From Perkinsus marinus ATCC 50983 (lineage: Eukaryota > Perkinsozoa > Perkinsida > Perkinsidae), in contig NW_003202153.1 in the NCBI RefSeq assembly GCF_000006405.1, forward strand, positions 127,530 through 191,529: a DNA stretch of 64,000 nucleotides, in the 5' to 3' direction. The position numbers and the translations under genes were made by a program. Each line of letters opens with the position of its first letter. The stretch's first letter is position 1. A model generated the notes under the pieces. That model searched no databases and had not been told where the DNA came from. It was given only the letters and a program-made list of their open reading frames with translations. Shown here one piece after another: positions 63,320 through 64,000 of this stretch.

Positions 63320-64000
63320 GGGTGAGTTTCTTCTTGCTCTACCTTTCATTATCCTCGAGTCCCCGCCTATGAGTTCCGAGTCGAACTTTCTCGAGCTGTC
63401 AGCCTCGTTCGATAGCCATGAAAGAGGATCGATTCTACTGCGGAGCTCTCATGTGTCGTTCCTTGCTGGACAGTGTGAGGAAACTTCGGGAACATATTGG
63501 TATTTGCACACTTCTACCCGAATCCATATGTAACGTGTATAATTAGTGAGGAAACTCCTTAACTCAGCTGTGCGAAGCAAACATATATTCCAACACTGTG
63601 TCTGAGATAGTTGGCCATAATCATCAGTCGTGTCCTTACTTCATTAATGAGCCTCTGTCAGGTTCAACCCGATCACAGGGGAGTCTTCTCTCGAGCTACA
63701 GCATCCCCAGAAGCCCCAGCCTGACAGTACCAAGCCCGAGGAGAGTTCCAAGGACCCTTGCTCATGACCACAACATGCTATCACTTGTATACTAAAGTTG
63801 TGCCACTATCTTCTACGACTTGCGTTGCCTACGTGTTCCCTTATGCTACCGAACTCTGCCTGACTCACAGGAATCGCAGCCGTCCAAGGGAATGGTATAC
63901 TAACGCCACCTTTTGCGGGTAGATCCTCTGTCGATCGATGACGAGGACCCAACACGTAAAATGTCCACACTTTTCACTCGCTCAACTGTAATGTTCACTC
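63320..64000. other. Window end, repeat R1 copy E, no confident gene
   Basis: 63541-63600 is an R1 copy in + orientation (AATTAGTGAGGAAACTCCTT, then AACATATATTCC). Open frames before and after it have no clear protein character. A last exon of the preceding gene may lie near 63476-63530. Confidence 0.45.

Overview
The window looks like nuclear DNA of an intron-rich protist, most likely a perkinsid alveolate (Perkinsus or a close relative). That assignment is inference. It rests on many short GT-AG introns (often 37-60 bp), small intergenic gaps, genes packed head to tail, an AG directly before several start codons (as expected if spliced-leader trans-splicing is used, which is known in Perkinsus), and single-copy eukaryotic housekeeping genes whose proteins are divergent but recognisable. 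There is one 100-base assembly gap (18444-18543). Exon borders were read by eye, so most multi-exon gene limits are first-to-last coding base and internal joins are approximate.

Layout. Genes lie in directional blocks. From 1 to about 40.3 kb every supported gene is on the + strand. From 51.6 down to 41.3 kb all are on the - strand. From 53.1 kb to the end all are + again. The left end (1-5 kb) is a tandem array of four divergent copies of an unrecognised gene family, followed by an unrecognised membrane gene, a hypothetical gene and a large basic/Gln-rich gene (8.7-12.5 kb). Between 12.5 and 18.4 kb lies a repeat-rich block: tandem repeats, palindromes, a 1.6 kb terminal-inverted-repeat (TIR) element and a duplicated tRNA-derived repeat. 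A probable CCCH zinc-finger gene follows the gap. The + block 21.7-40.3 kb holds a Notchless/NLE1 WD40 ribosome-assembly gene, a SWIB-domain gene, N-myristoyltransferase, a TOM22-like import receptor, a CUL3-like cullin, a cytochrome P450 and an intronless amino acid transporter. The - block holds exportin-T (tRNA exporter), PWP2/UTP1 (small-subunit processome) and an intronless gene of unknown function. The last + block holds a syntaxin-6-like SNARE, two unrecognised membrane proteins, a small secreted protein, an unrecognised coiled-coil protein and a charged, possibly cytoskeletal protein.

The most interesting signal is in the introns and insertions. Several unrelated genes carry the same short sequences inside very small introns: a 16-mer, ATTTCGTGGCGCGCGA, and a 15-mer, GCTTCGCTCCGCTGT. 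Two copies of one TIR element family (1595 and 1256 bp) each sit inside protein-coding sequence between 3-bp CNG direct repeats. In NLE1, removing the element plus one repeat restores a WD40 motif exactly. A fragment of exportin-T (exon end plus intron start) is copied antisense into an intron of the neighbouring SNARE gene. Together these suggest active, possibly introner-like insertion in this genome.
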